From contig NZ_FNHV01000008.1 in assembly GCF_900103585.1 (NCBI RefSeq), forward strand, positions 62,001 through 126,000: a stretch of DNA of 64,000 nucleotides. The letters run 5' to 3'. The stretch's first letter is position 1. Each line of letters starts with the position of its first letter. The notes below the pieces were generated by a model. That model was not told where the DNA came from and did not search any database. It worked only from the letters and a program-made list of their open reading frames with translations. Position numbers and translations under genes: made by a program. Source of the stretch: Streptomyces sp. cf386. GTDB lineage: Bacteria > Actinomycetota > Actinomycetes > Streptomycetales > Streptomycetaceae. Below are positions 26,291 through 34,323 of the stretch, piece after piece.

Positions 26291-26970
26291 ACCGCCGGTT
26301 CGGCGAACTGGTTGCTGTCGAAGAGTTCGTTGATGTGGCCGCCGAGTTCGGACCAGTGACGGCCGGAGAGTTCGGCGGCGGCGGAGGCGTCGCCGCCCGC
26401 GCAGACCTCGATGAGCCGGTCATGGTGCTCGATGGTGTTGCGGCCGCCGAGCAGCGTGGAGAACTTGCGGTGGAGGATGCGGTGGATCTGCGGGTGGAGT
26501 TGCCCGACGATCCTGCTGAGTACGGGGTTGTCGGCGGCCTCGATCGGGACGGCGTGGAAGCGGTCGTCGGCGGCGAGGGCGGCGGCGGTGTCCTCGGTGG
26601 CGACGGCGCGCTCGAAGACGCGGTTGGCCTCGCGCATGCGCTGAAGGTCCTGCTCGGTCATGACCGGAACCGCTGTCTCGATGGCGAGTCGGTCTAGGGA
26701 GCGCAGGACGGCGAGGGTCTTCGCCACGTCGCGGCGGTTGAGCGTGGTGATGCGCGTGTAGACGCCGGGCTTGGCCTCGACCAGGCCGATGTCGGCGAGC
26801 CGGGCGAGCGCCTCGCGCACCGGGGTACGGCTGAGGCCGAGTCGCTCGGCGAGCTCACCGTCCTTGACCTTCTCGCCGGGGACGAGTTCGCCGCGCACGA
26901 TGGAGTCGCGCAGCCGGTCGAAGACCTCGTCACTGAGGAGACGGCGGGAGACGGGGCGGTCGAGTGACAT
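26287..26970 (-). CDS. GntR-family (FadR/FCD) transcriptional regulator
   Basis: A 227-residue protein. The winged HTH (about 10-75, GELAERLGLSRTPVREALARL) is typical of GntR, and an all-helical FCD effector domain follows (about 85-215). The gene lies 22 bases downstream of the racemase-family gene on the same strand, so the two are probably co-transcribed as well as separately started. The motif ACGCAATAT (read on the coding strand) spans its start codon and recurs before the racemase gene, suggesting autoregulation. TACTGT placed 7 bases before the ATG could be a -10 box for a leaderless transcript. Confidence 0.88.
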   Translation of the reverse strand: MSLDRPVSRRLLSDEVFDRLRDSIVRGELVPGEKVKDGELAERLGLSRTPVREALARLADIGLVEAKPGVYTRITTLNRRDVAKTLAVLRSLDRLAIETAVPVMTEQDLQRMREANRVFERAVATEDTAAALAADDRFHAVPIEAADNPVLSRIVGQLHPQIHRILHRKFSTLLGGRNTIEHHDRLIEVCAGGDASAAAELSGRHWSELGGHINELFDSNQFAEPAV

Positions 26971-26986
26971 ATTGCGTACAGTACAT
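26969..26986 (-). promoter_or_regulatory. Candidate GntR operator over the GntR start codon
   Basis: ATATTGCGTACAGTACAT contains the 9-mer ATATTGCGT shared exactly with 27743-27751 and the palindrome GTAC-A-GTAC. It overlaps the translation start and the presumed -10 region. Confidence 0.45.
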
Positions 26987-26992
26987 CGGCCC

Positions 26993-27721
26993 TCACTGAG
27001 CCCGTCCGGCCCTGGCCCGGCGGACCAGGGCCCGGGCCAGGACGAGCGCCGGGTCGACGAGAGGGACGTCCACCGCCTCCGCGGGCAGGCCGAGGGGGAT
27101 TTCGGTGCAGCCGGCGATGACCGATTGCGCGCCTTGTTCGGTCAGGCGTTGTGCGGCGCGGGTCAGGAGCGCGGTCGTGGAGGCCGCCTCGTGGGTGCCC
27201 GCCTCCAAGCCCGCCTTCACCGCGTGGATGGCCGTCATGACCTCGTGGTCCTGGCTGGTGGCGTCGGGGAGCACGAGGCGGATGCCGACGCGGTCCAGCC
27301 ACTCCTGGTAGAGGCCGGCGCGGACGGTGCCGGTGGTGGCGAGCAGTCCGGCGGTGTGGATGCGGGGGCTGAGCGTGGTGAGGTGCCGGGCGACCTCGCC
27401 GATCATGTGGACGATGGGCAGGCCGACATGATCGGCGATACGCGGAACGAAGGCGTGCGCGGTGTTGCAGGGGATGGCGATGACCGTGGCCCCGGCCTCG
27501 CGCAGGACCCGGCTGCCGTCGAGGAGCCAGGGCGTGGGGTCGGGGCCGTCGCCCAGCAGGGCCTCGGTGCGGTCGGGGATGGTGGGGTCGGACCAGATGA
27601 CGGCGCGCAGGTGGTCCTGGTCGCCGGCGCCGGGGGTGGTCGCGACGAGCTTGGCGTAGAAGTCGGCGGTGGCGGCCGGGCCCATGCCGCCGAGGATGCC
27701 GATGATCTCCGAGGTGTCCAT
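26993..27721 (-). CDS. Aspartate/glutamate racemase family protein
   Basis: A 242-residue protein. ATG 27721 has AGGAG about 5-6 bases upstream. Both catalytic cysteines of the family are present (IAIPCNTAH and IAGCTEIPLG), as is the start IGILGGMGPAATADFYAK. Family members interconvert L- and D-Asp or Glu, or act on related acids (hydantoin or maleate-type chemistry). The GntR/FCD gene downstream suggests substrate-induced catabolism of an acidic compound. The exact substrate is unknown. Confidence 0.87.
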   Translation of the reverse strand: MDTSEIIGILGGMGPAATADFYAKLVATTPGAGDQDHLRAVIWSDPTIPDRTEALLGDGPDPTPWLLDGSRVLREAGATVIAIPCNTAHAFVPRIADHVGLPIVHMIGEVARHLTTLSPRIHTAGLLATTGTVRAGLYQEWLDRVGIRLVLPDATSQDHEVMTAIHAVKAGLEAGTHEAASTTALLTRAAQRLTEQGAQSVIAGCTEIPLGLPAEAVDVPLVDPALVLARALVRRARAGRAQ

Positions 27722-27737
27722 GGAGCTCCTGCCATAT

Positions 27738-27751
27738 GCAATATATTGCGT
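27738..27751 (-). promoter_or_regulatory. Candidate GntR operator upstream of the racemase gene
   Basis: GCAATATATTGC is a perfect 12-bp palindrome (27738-27749), 17 bases upstream of the start codon. It continues into the shared 9-mer ATATTGCGT. It is strikingly AT-rich for this genome. Confidence 0.55.
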
Positions 27752-27857
27752 TCTGCGTGTTGGCCGGTAACACTGCGGCAGAGAGCTGTGACCTGTCAAG
27801 CAGAAGGACCTGTGCTACCTTGGCCTGAAGTGGCAGTTTTGGTTACCAGAGGCTTCT

Positions 27858-27890
27858 GAGTGCTCTTCGACCTTCCGTCGACGAGCACTC
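27858..27890 (+). promoter_or_regulatory. Hairpin in the long 5' leader of the cold-shock gene
   Basis: GAGTGCTC and GAGCACTC enclose, after one mismatch, TCGAC/GTCGA with a CTTCC loop, followed by TTTGTGTTT. It lies 111-144 bases before the cold-shock start. Long structured leaders are known for cspA-type mRNAs; it could equally act as an attenuator-like terminator. Confidence 0.5.
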
Positions 27891-28001
27891 TTTGTGTTTC
27901 CGGGGCTTTCCGGGACTTCTAGATCTTCCCGTCGGGTCAAATCGCTGCTACGCCGGGTCCGCAAAGTGCGAACCCGGGCATTGCCTTAAGGGAGATTCAG
28001 C

Positions 28002-28205
28002 ATGGCAACTGGCGTCGTGAAGTGGTTCAACGCGGAAAAGGGCTTCGGCTTCATCGAGCAGGAGGGTGGCGGCCCGGACGTGTTCGCCCACTACTCGAAC
28101 ATCGCCACGTCCGGCTTCCGTGAGCTTCAGGAAGGCCAGAAGGTGACCTTCGACGTCACGCAGGGCCAGAAGGGCCCCCAGGCCGAGAACATCGTTCCCG
28201 CCTGA
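28002..28205 (+). CDS. Cold-shock protein (CspA family)
   Basis: A 67-residue, full-length OB-fold protein with both RNA-binding motifs, RNP1 (KGFGFIEQ) and RNP2 (VFAHYSNI). AAGGGAG lies about 7 bases before the ATG. It binds single-stranded RNA/DNA as a chaperone. A DEAD-box helicase gene follows after a strong hairpin, a functional pairing common in cold adaptation. Confidence 0.97.
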   Translation: MATGVVKWFNAEKGFGFIEQEGGGPDVFAHYSNIATSGFRELQEGQKVTFDVTQGQKGPQAENIVPA

Positions 28206-28222
28206 CGCTGACGCGCACGCAC

Positions 28223-28259
28223 GGCCGGGGCCCGCACCTTTGGGGTGTGGGCCCCGGCC
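28223..28259 (+). terminator. Strong hairpin after the cold-shock gene
   Basis: GGCCGGGGCCCGCACC pairs with GGTGTGGGCCCCGGCC (16 bp with one G-U), loop TTTGG, 18 bases after the stop. It separates the cold-shock gene from the helicase, though read-through would place both on one mRNA. Confidence 0.8.
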
Positions 28260-28315
28260 CGTGTGCGACTGGTGCCGACAGGCGCCGACAGGTGCTGTAT
28301 CGAGGAAGGTCCCCA

Positions 28316-29851
28316 TTGAACCGCTCGGCTCGTACGAACAGCAGCTCTTCCCGTTCCCGCACGGACAAGGGCTCCGCAGGCTCCGCCGGTACCGCCGGTT
28401 CCGCCCGGGGCAATCGCGTCCGTTCGCAGGGGACGGGCCGCCAGGGCGCTCCCTCGCGTTCGGCCAAGGGCGGGCGCAGCGGTCGCGGAGGCCGGCCCGC
28501 CGCGTCCGGTGGGGAGTTCGCGCTGCCGGTCACGCTGACCCCCGCACTGCCGCCGGTCGAGGCGTTCACCGAACTCGACATGCCGGGGCAGCTGTTGGCG
28601 ACCCTGAGCGCCGAAGGTGTGACCGCCCCGTTCCCCATCCAGGCCGCGACGCTGCCGAACTCGCTGGCCGGCCGGGACGTTCTGGGCCGGGGACGCACGG
28701 GTTCGGGCAAGACGCTGGCCTTCGGCCTCGCGCTGCTGGCCCGTACGGCAGGACAGCGCGCCGAGCCCCGGCAGCCGCTGTCCCTCGTCCTCGTACCCAC
28801 CCGTGAACTGGCCCAGCAGGTCACCGACGCGCTCACCCCCTACGCCCGTGCGCTGCGCCTGCGGCTCGCGACCGTCGTCGGCGGCCTGTCGATCGGCCGT
28901 CAGGCGAGTGCTCTGCGCGGCGGTGCCGAGGTCGTCGTCGCGACGCCCGGCCGGCTCAAGGACCTCATCGACCGGGACGACTGCCGGCTGGACCGCGTCG
29001 CCATCACCGTCCTCGACGAGGCCGACCAGATGGCCGACATGGGCTTCATGCCGCAGGTGACCGCCCTGCTCGACCAGGTGCGGCCCGACGGCCAGCGGCT
29101 GCTGTTCTCGGCCACCCTGGACCGTAATGTCGACCGGCTGGTCCGCAACTACCTGCACGATCCCGTCGTCCACTCGGTCGACCCGTCCGCAGGCGCCGTC
29201 ACGACGATGGACCACCACGTGCTGCACGTGGAGGACGACGACAAGCACGCCACCACGACCGAGATCGCCGCCCGCGACGGACGAGTGATCATGTTCCTGG
29301 ACAGCAAGCACGCGACGGACCGGCTCGCCAAGAAGCTCCTGGCCGTCGGTGTGCGCGCCGCCTCCCTGCACGGCGGCAAGTCGCAGTCCCAGCGCAACCG
29401 TGCCCTGACCCAGTTCAAGGACGGTCACATCACGGCGCTGATCGCCACCAACGTCGCCGCCCGCGGCATCCACGTCGACGACCTCGACCTCGTCGTCAAC
29501 GTCGACCCGCCCGGCGACCACAAGGACTACCTGCACCGCGGCGGCCGTACCGCCCGCGCCGGCGAGTCCGGCACCGTAGTCACCCTGGTCCTGCCGCACC
29601 AACGCCGCGACGTGACGCGCCTGATGGCCGACGCCGGCATCACCCCGACGACCACCAGGGTCCGCTCGGGCGGGACGGAGCTGAGCAGCATCACCGGCGC
29701 CCGGACGCCCTCCGGCGTGCCCGTCGTCCTCGCTCCGCCCGTCACCGAGAACCGCCCCGAGCGCACGGGTTCCGCCCGGCGTTCGGGCCGCGGCCGACCC
29801 GCCCAGGGCCGCCGTCGCTCCTCCGCCGCCGCCAAGGGCCAGAGCCGCTGA
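28316..29851 (+). CDS. DEAD-box ATP-dependent RNA helicase
   Basis: A 511-residue protein starting at TTG 28316, with GAGGAAGG six bases upstream. A basic, Ser/Gly/Arg-rich N-terminus (about 1-70) precedes RecA domain 1 with motif I (GRTGSGKT), Ia (PTRELA), II (DEAD in VLDEADQM) and III (SAT). RecA domain 2 has HRGGRTARAG, and a basic C-terminal tail follows. It unwinds RNA, probably with the neighbouring cold-shock protein. The upstream in-frame stretch back to 28247 is rejected as it contains the terminator loop side and lacks an RBS. Confidence 0.93.
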   Translation: MNRSARTNSSSSRSRTDKGSAGSAGTAGSARGNRVRSQGTGRQGAPSRSAKGGRSGRGGRPAASGGEFALPVTLTPALPPVEAFTELDMPGQLLATLSAEGVTAPFPIQAATLPNSLAGRDVLGRGRTGSGKTLAFGLALLARTAGQRAEPRQPLSLVLVPTRELAQQVTDALTPYARALRLRLATVVGGLSIGRQASALRGGAEVVVATPGRLKDLIDRDDCRLDRVAITVLDEADQMADMGFMPQVTALLDQVRPDGQRLLFSATLDRNVDRLVRNYLHDPVVHSVDPSAGAVTTMDHHVLHVEDDDKHATTTEIAARDGRVIMFLDSKHATDRLAKKLLAVGVRAASLHGGKSQSQRNRALTQFKDGHITALIATNVAARGIHVDDLDLVVNVDPPGDHKDYLHRGGRTARAGESGTVVTLVLPHQRRDVTRLMADAGITPTTTRVRSGGTELSSITGARTPSGVPVVLAPPVTENRPERTGSARRSGRGRPAQGRRRSSAAAKGQSR

Positions 29852-29856
29852 CACGG

Positions 29857-29880
29857 GCGCGTCACCAGCCGGTGACGCGC
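29857..29880. terminator. Bidirectional terminator between convergent genes
   Basis: GCGCGTCACC and GGTGACGCGC form a perfect 10-bp stem with loop AGCC. It starts 6 bases after the helicase stop and overlaps the last codons of the DSD1-type gene. Confidence 0.65.
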
Positions 29881-31028
29881 TTCCAGAAAGCCTGGATCCG
29901 CGGTGCGGCTTCGGCGGTTCGCGTGCCGTCGATGACGTGGTAGCCGTGGTGCTGCGCGGCCGTGGCGCAGGCGTGGTTGGGCAGGATCCGCAGCCGGGTG
30001 CCGACCGGCAGGTCGGGCAGGCGGGCTCCGTCGCGGACGGTGAGGGTGCCGTGCTCCTGGCTCGCGGCCGTCATGACCAGACCGGGGACGAGGGTGCCGT
30101 CGAGGTCGGTGACCAGGCCGTAGCCCTGGTCCTGCGCCTGGCCGGCGGTGCCCCGGTCGCGGGACATGGCCATCCAGCCGCCGTCGGTGACGATCCACCC
30201 GTACTCCGGGCGGTGGCCGATGACGGTGACGACGACCGACAGGGCGAGATCCTCGATGCGGCAGACGCCGAGGCCCGCCATCACCAGGTCGAAGAAGACG
30301 TAGTTGCCCGCGCGTAGTTCGGTGACGCCGGTGAGGTCCTCGGCGGCGTGGGCCGTGGGAGTGGAGCCGACGCTGACGGTGGCCACGGGCAGACCGGCCG
30401 CGCGCAGCCGCTCGGCAGCGGCGACGGCGGTGTCGCGTTCGTTCTTCGCCGCGAGTCGCTGCTCCTCGGCGGTGCAGGCGAAGTAGGACTCGCCCGCGTG
30501 GGTCAGTACGCCGTCCAGGCAGCCCGCGTCGTGCAGGATGCGGCCGATCTCGGGGAGCGCGGGGGCGTCGAGCCTGAGACCGCCGCGGTGGCCGTCGCAG
30601 TCGATCTCGATCTGGGTGGGGATGGGGAGGCCGGCCCCGCGGGCGGTGCCGGCGACGAACGCCGCCTGCTCGGTGCTGTCCAGGAGGATGCGCAGGGTGA
30701 CGCCGCGGCGCAGCAGGGCGATCACGCGCGGGAGTTTGTGGGGGTCGATGCCCACGGCGTAGGTGATGTCGGTGTAGCCGCCGTCGGCGAAGGCCTCGGC
30801 CTCGGCGAGGGTGGAGACGGTGATCGGGCCGGGGGCGCCGTGGTGCAGGAGGGCGGCGACGTCGAGGCTCTTGGCCGTCTTCACGTGGGGGCGCAGGGCG
30901 ACGCCGAGCCGGTCGGCCCTGGCTGCCAGCCGTGCGATGTTGCGCCGGGTCTTGTCGACGTCGACGACGGCGAAGGGGGTGTCGGGGTCGGCCAGGGTCT
31001 TGGCGGGGCCGGACGAGGGGGTGGGCAC
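29862..31028 (-). CDS. DSD1-family PLP enzyme (D-serine dehydratase/D-threonine aldolase-like)
   Basis: A 388-residue protein; GTG 31028 has AGGAGG about 8 bases upstream. It is a fold-III (alanine racemase-like) barrel with the PLP lysine in LRPHVKTAKS and a C-terminal metal site NHACATA, matching the His-x-Cys zinc ligands of D-serine dehydratases. It should act on a D-3-hydroxyamino acid, by dehydration or aldol cleavage. A divergent SARP-type regulator shares its promoter region. Which D-amino acid is used cannot be read from sequence. Confidence 0.85.
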   Translation of the reverse strand: MPTPSSGPAKTLADPDTPFAVVDVDKTRRNIARLAARADRLGVALRPHVKTAKSLDVAALLHHGAPGPITVSTLAEAEAFADGGYTDITYAVGIDPHKLPRVIALLRRGVTLRILLDSTEQAAFVAGTARGAGLPIPTQIEIDCDGHRGGLRLDAPALPEIGRILHDAGCLDGVLTHAGESYFACTAEEQRLAAKNERDTAVAAAERLRAAGLPVATVSVGSTPTAHAAEDLTGVTELRAGNYVFFDLVMAGLGVCRIEDLALSVVVTVIGHRPEYGWIVTDGGWMAMSRDRGTAGQAQDQGYGLVTDLDGTLVPGLVMTAASQEHGTLTVRDGARLPDLPVGTRLRILPNHACATAAQHHGYHVIDGTRTAEAAPRIQAFWKRVTGW

Positions 31029-31070
31029 GGGGGCCGTCCTCCTGACAGTGGAGTGGATCCTGAGTCTGAG

Positions 31071-31110
31071 TTCTGGATTCTCCTTCCAACTATAGACGGG
31101 CAGTCCAGAA
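31071..31110. promoter_or_regulatory. Inverted repeat upstream of the DSD1-type gene
   Basis: TTCTGGA and TCCAGAA face each other across 26 bases. TATAGT (coding-strand reading near 31090) between them could be the -10 box of the minus-strand gene. A protein bound here would control that promoter. Confidence 0.35.
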
Positions 31111-31154
31111 GTCCTCAGGGGTGTGGTGCCGTCGTACGCGATAGGGGCGGGACT

Positions 31155-31190
31155 TGTGATGGTCACAGCAGGTGACCGCAACCCTTATAG
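31155..31190 (+). promoter_or_regulatory. Promoter region of the SARP-type regulator, possibly leaderless
   Basis: TTATAG at 31185-31190 lies only 9 bases before the GTG start at 31200, and no Shine-Dalgarno is visible, which fits a leaderless mRNA. Upstream at 31155-31167 is TGTGA-TGG-TCACA, a short perfect inverted repeat with a 3-base spacer. Confidence 0.4.
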
Positions 31191-31199
31191 GCTCCCCGA

Positions 31200-34100
31200 G
31201 TGCCGATCAAGCGTGAGTTATCCACGGATGCAAATCAGCAACTTCGATTCGCTCTACTCGGTCCGCTTCAGGCTTGGCGCGGCGACGCGTCCGTGGAGCT
31301 CGGGCCGGTTCGTGAACAGGCTCTCCTGGCCGCTCTCCTGCTCCGCCCGGGCAGGACGGTCAGTCGGCAGCAACTGCTCGACGGGGTGTGGGGTGCGGAT
31401 CCCCCGGGCACGGGCGACAAGGTGATCCCGGTCTATGTGCACCGGTTACGCAGACGCCTGGATGCGCTGGATGCGCTGGATGCACACGGAAGCGGGGATC
31501 GCTCGGCGGAGTCCGTGATCGGCACCGTTCGCGGTGGCTATCGCTTCGCACCGGCAAGCGCGGATGTGGATCTGAAGCGATGCGAGGAGATCGCCGCCGA
31601 GGGGCGTGCGGCGCGGGACGCCGGAGACCTGGATGCCGCGGTGGACGCATGGTCCAGGGCGCTGGGACTGTTCCACGGCGAGCCCCTGACCGGAATCCCC
31701 GGGCCCTTCGCGGAGGGGGAGCGCCTGCGGCTGGTGGAGCAGCGGCTCGTGCTGGTGCAGGACAGGGTGGCCTGCCTGCTCCGGCTGGGACGGCATGCCG
31801 AGGCCGTCGGTGAGCTCTTCTCCCTGACCACGGCCCACCCCCACAACGAGGCGCTGGCCGCCCTGCTCATGCGGGCTCTGCACGCCGGAAACCGGCAGGC
31901 CGACGCGCTCGACGTCTACACCGCGATGCGCCGCCGGCTGGTGGACGAGCAGGGGGTGGAGCCCGGCGCCGAACTGCGCCGGGTGCATGAGGCGGTCCTT
32001 CGGGGCGACGACGCGTTGCTGCTCGGTGCCGCGTCCGTGCGCGAGGGCCGGGCGGTGCGGCAGTCCGCTCCGGCGGACCTGCCGACCGAACCTCCCGAGC
32101 CGGATCTGGCTCCTCAGCAGCGCCGGATACGCCAGGAACTGCCCGTCGAGATCGGTCACTTCACTGGGCGGAGCCGTGAACTCGACCTTCTCCTCGCGCC
32201 TGCCGACGCGCGGGCGGTCACCGTCCGGGCGGTGGACGGCATGGCCGGGGTCGGGAAGACCGCGCTGGTGGTGCGGGCGGCACGAGCGCTGCAGGACCGG
32301 TACCCCGACGGCTGCCTGTTCGTGGAGCTGCACGGGCATCGCGAGGACCGTGAGACGGCTGGGCGGCATCGAGTGCTGCGCCGGTTGCTGCGGGCGGTGG
32401 GCGCCGGTGAGGGCGAGGGATCCGAGGACCTGGACGAGTCGGCCGCGTCCTGGCGGGCGGCGACCGCCTCCCTGCGACTGCTCCTGGTCCTCGACGATGC
32501 CTCCCGCGCCGAGCAGGTGCGGCCGCTGATACCCGCCGGCCCCGGCAGCATGGTGATGGTGACGAGCCGTCGGCGCCTCACAGGCTTGGACGCGGACCGC
32601 AGGGTCTCCCTGTCACCCCTCGACATCGACGAGGCGGCGGGGCTGCTGACCCGCATCGTCGGCGGCGACGGATCCGACCGCGAGCGCATCGCCGTACGCG
32701 AACTGGCCGCCTTGTGCGACCGGCTCCCGCTGGCGTTGCGCATCGTCGGGGCACGCATACAGGACCGCCCGTTGTGGGAGGTGGAAGCCCTGCTGGCGCG
32801 ACTGGCCGACGACGAGCGGCGGCTCGACGAACTCGCGGTGGAGGATCGCAGCGTCGAGGCCGCGTTCCAGATCTCCTACGACCGGCTACCGGCCGCCGAG
32901 CAGCGTGCCTTCCGCGCCCTGGGCCTGTCGCCCACCGTGCGGCTGGACCGGCTGACGCTGGCCGCGCTGCTCGACTGGACACCCGCCGACGCCGAGCGCC
33001 GCCTGGAGAGCCTGGCGGACGCGAGTCTGGTGCAGCGGGTGACCTCCGACCGCTACCGGTTGCACGACCTGGCCGCGGTCTACGCCCGACGCGTGGCCGC
33101 CGCATCACCCGAGGAGGTCGCGGCAGGCCGCAGCGGTGTGTTCCGGCTGTACGTGACCGCCGCCCGCTGCGCCGGCGACTGGGGCGCCTCCTTCCCCACC
33201 GGCCCGCAGGGCATCGGCCCCTTCACCGACTGGGAGGAGGCCACCGCCTGGCTGGACGCGGCGGGCGGTGAACTCATCGACGTGGTCGGTCAGGCGGTGG
33301 CCGTGGGCCGGCTGGACGTCGCCTGCTGGATCGCCGAGGGCCTGGTCGACTACCTCACCCGGCAGGGGCGGTTCCACGAGTGCCGCACCGCGCTGGAGAC
33401 GGTGCTGCCGCTGGTGGACCGGGCGACCGACCGGCGCATGGTCTCGGCGCTGCGCACGAGCCTGGGCATCGTGTACGGGCTGCAGGGCCGTTACGAACAA
33501 GCCCGCACCTGGTTCACGCAGGCTGTGGACATCAGCCGCCGGGCCGGTGACCCGCATCAGCAGGCCTGGGCCGCGGCCGGGTTCGGGACCTTCGCCAACC
33601 TGGAGGGGCGGATAGCCGAGTCCATGACCCACTTCGCCGAAGTCGCCCGCCTGATGGGGACGTTCGCCCACGACGGCTGGCTCACGGGTTCGGTGATGAC
33701 CCGCGTCGGCGACATTCACCACCAGCTCGGAGAGTACGAGAAGGCGTACGACCGCTACCTGGACGCGATCGCCCTCGCCGAGAAGACGGGCAGTCCCCGG
33801 CTGCTCGGCAAGACGCTGCTCCGCCTGGGCGGCCTCCAACTCGACCTCGACCGACCCGCCGAGGCCGCGGGCACCCTCGGCAAGGCCGAGGACCTGGCCA
33901 GGCGGCTCGGGGACGTCCCCCTGTATGCCGCCGTACTCGGCAGGCTGGCCACGGCCGAAGCGGACCTGGGCAACCCGCAGGCGGCCGCCGAACTGCGCCG
34001 CCGGTCCCGCGCGATCCTGGACGAGCAGACCGGCACCGCCTCGGAGATCGCGATACGCCACCGGCTGATCTGGCACGGCGCGGTGGCAGAAGACCTGGCC

Positions 34101-34226
34101 GGGGCGCGCGACTTCTTCGAGCGGTCCACCACCCTCCCCGACGCCGACGCCAACCGGGCGAGGATCTCGCGGGTTCTGGACGATCTGGGGCGGCGACGAC
34201 AGCTGGGCGGGGACGACCGCACGTAG
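31200..34226 (+). CDS. AfsR/SARP-type regulator with BTAD, NB-ARC ATPase and TPR domains
   Basis: A 1008-residue protein. It has an OmpR-like DNA-binding domain (about 15-105, LLDGVWGADPP and YVHRLRRRLDA), a bacterial transcriptional activation domain (about 115-265), an NB-ARC/STAND ATPase (about 305-600, Walker A GMAGVGKTALV, Walker B-like LLLVLDDAS) and TPR repeats (about 720-930). This is the AfsR layout: an ATP-dependent activator of secondary metabolism, often controlled by Ser/Thr kinases. It has no biosynthetic cluster beside it and is divergent from the DSD1-type enzyme gene, which may be a target. Confidence 0.92.
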   Translation: MPIKRELSTDANQQLRFALLGPLQAWRGDASVELGPVREQALLAALLLRPGRTVSRQQLLDGVWGADPPGTGDKVIPVYVHRLRRRLDALDALDAHGSGDRSAESVIGTVRGGYRFAPASADVDLKRCEEIAAEGRAARDAGDLDAAVDAWSRALGLFHGEPLTGIPGPFAEGERLRLVEQRLVLVQDRVACLLRLGRHAEAVGELFSLTTAHPHNEALAALLMRALHAGNRQADALDVYTAMRRRLVDEQGVEPGAELRRVHEAVLRGDDALLLGAASVREGRAVRQSAPADLPTEPPEPDLAPQQRRIRQELPVEIGHFTGRSRELDLLLAPADARAVTVRAVDGMAGVGKTALVVRAARALQDRYPDGCLFVELHGHREDRETAGRHRVLRRLLRAVGAGEGEGSEDLDESAASWRAATASLRLLLVLDDASRAEQVRPLIPAGPGSMVMVTSRRRLTGLDADRRVSLSPLDIDEAAGLLTRIVGGDGSDRERIAVRELAALCDRLPLALRIVGARIQDRPLWEVEALLARLADDERRLDELAVEDRSVEAAFQISYDRLPAAEQRAFRALGLSPTVRLDRLTLAALLDWTPADAERRLESLADASLVQRVTSDRYRLHDLAAVYARRVAAASPEEVAAGRSGVFRLYVTAARCAGDWGASFPTGPQGIGPFTDWEEATAWLDAAGGELIDVVGQAVAVGRLDVACWIAEGLVDYLTRQGRFHECRTALETVLPLVDRATDRRMVSALRTSLGIVYGLQGRYEQARTWFTQAVDISRRAGDPHQQAWAAAGFGTFANLEGRIAESMTHFAEVARLMGTFAHDGWLTGSVMTRVGDIHHQLGEYEKAYDRYLDAIALAEKTGSPRLLGKTLLRLGGLQLDLDRPAEAAGTLGKAEDLARRLGDVPLYAAVLGRLATAEADLGNPQAAAELRRRSRAILDEQTGTASEIAIRHRLIWHGAVAEDLAGARDFFERSTTLPDADANRARISRVLDDLGRRRQLGGDDRT

Positions 34227-34248
34227 CCCCTCGCCGCTCGGGCGGAGT

Positions 34249-34279
34249 CGGCCCGGCCGACGCGTGGTCGGCCGGGCCG
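34249..34279. terminator. Terminator between the SARP gene and the cutinase-like gene
   Basis: A perfect 13-bp stem (CGGCCCGGCCGAC and its complement) with loop GCGTG lies 23 bases after the SARP stop and may serve the convergent gene as well. Confidence 0.8.
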
Positions 34280-34323
34280 CTGTTCCCCCTGCCCCGTCCC
34301 CCGTCCCCCTCCCGCCAGGAGCC

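Noticed and set aside
28247..28315. In-frame upstream extension of the DEAD-box helicase
   Set aside because: It overlaps the terminator hairpin of the cold-shock gene and has no RBS, whereas TTG 28316 has GAGGAAGG at ideal distance.
31155..31167. TGTGA-TGG-TCACA as a Crp site
   Set aside because: The spacer is 3 bases instead of 6, so it does not fit the Crp dimer spacing; kept only as an inverted repeat in a promoter region.
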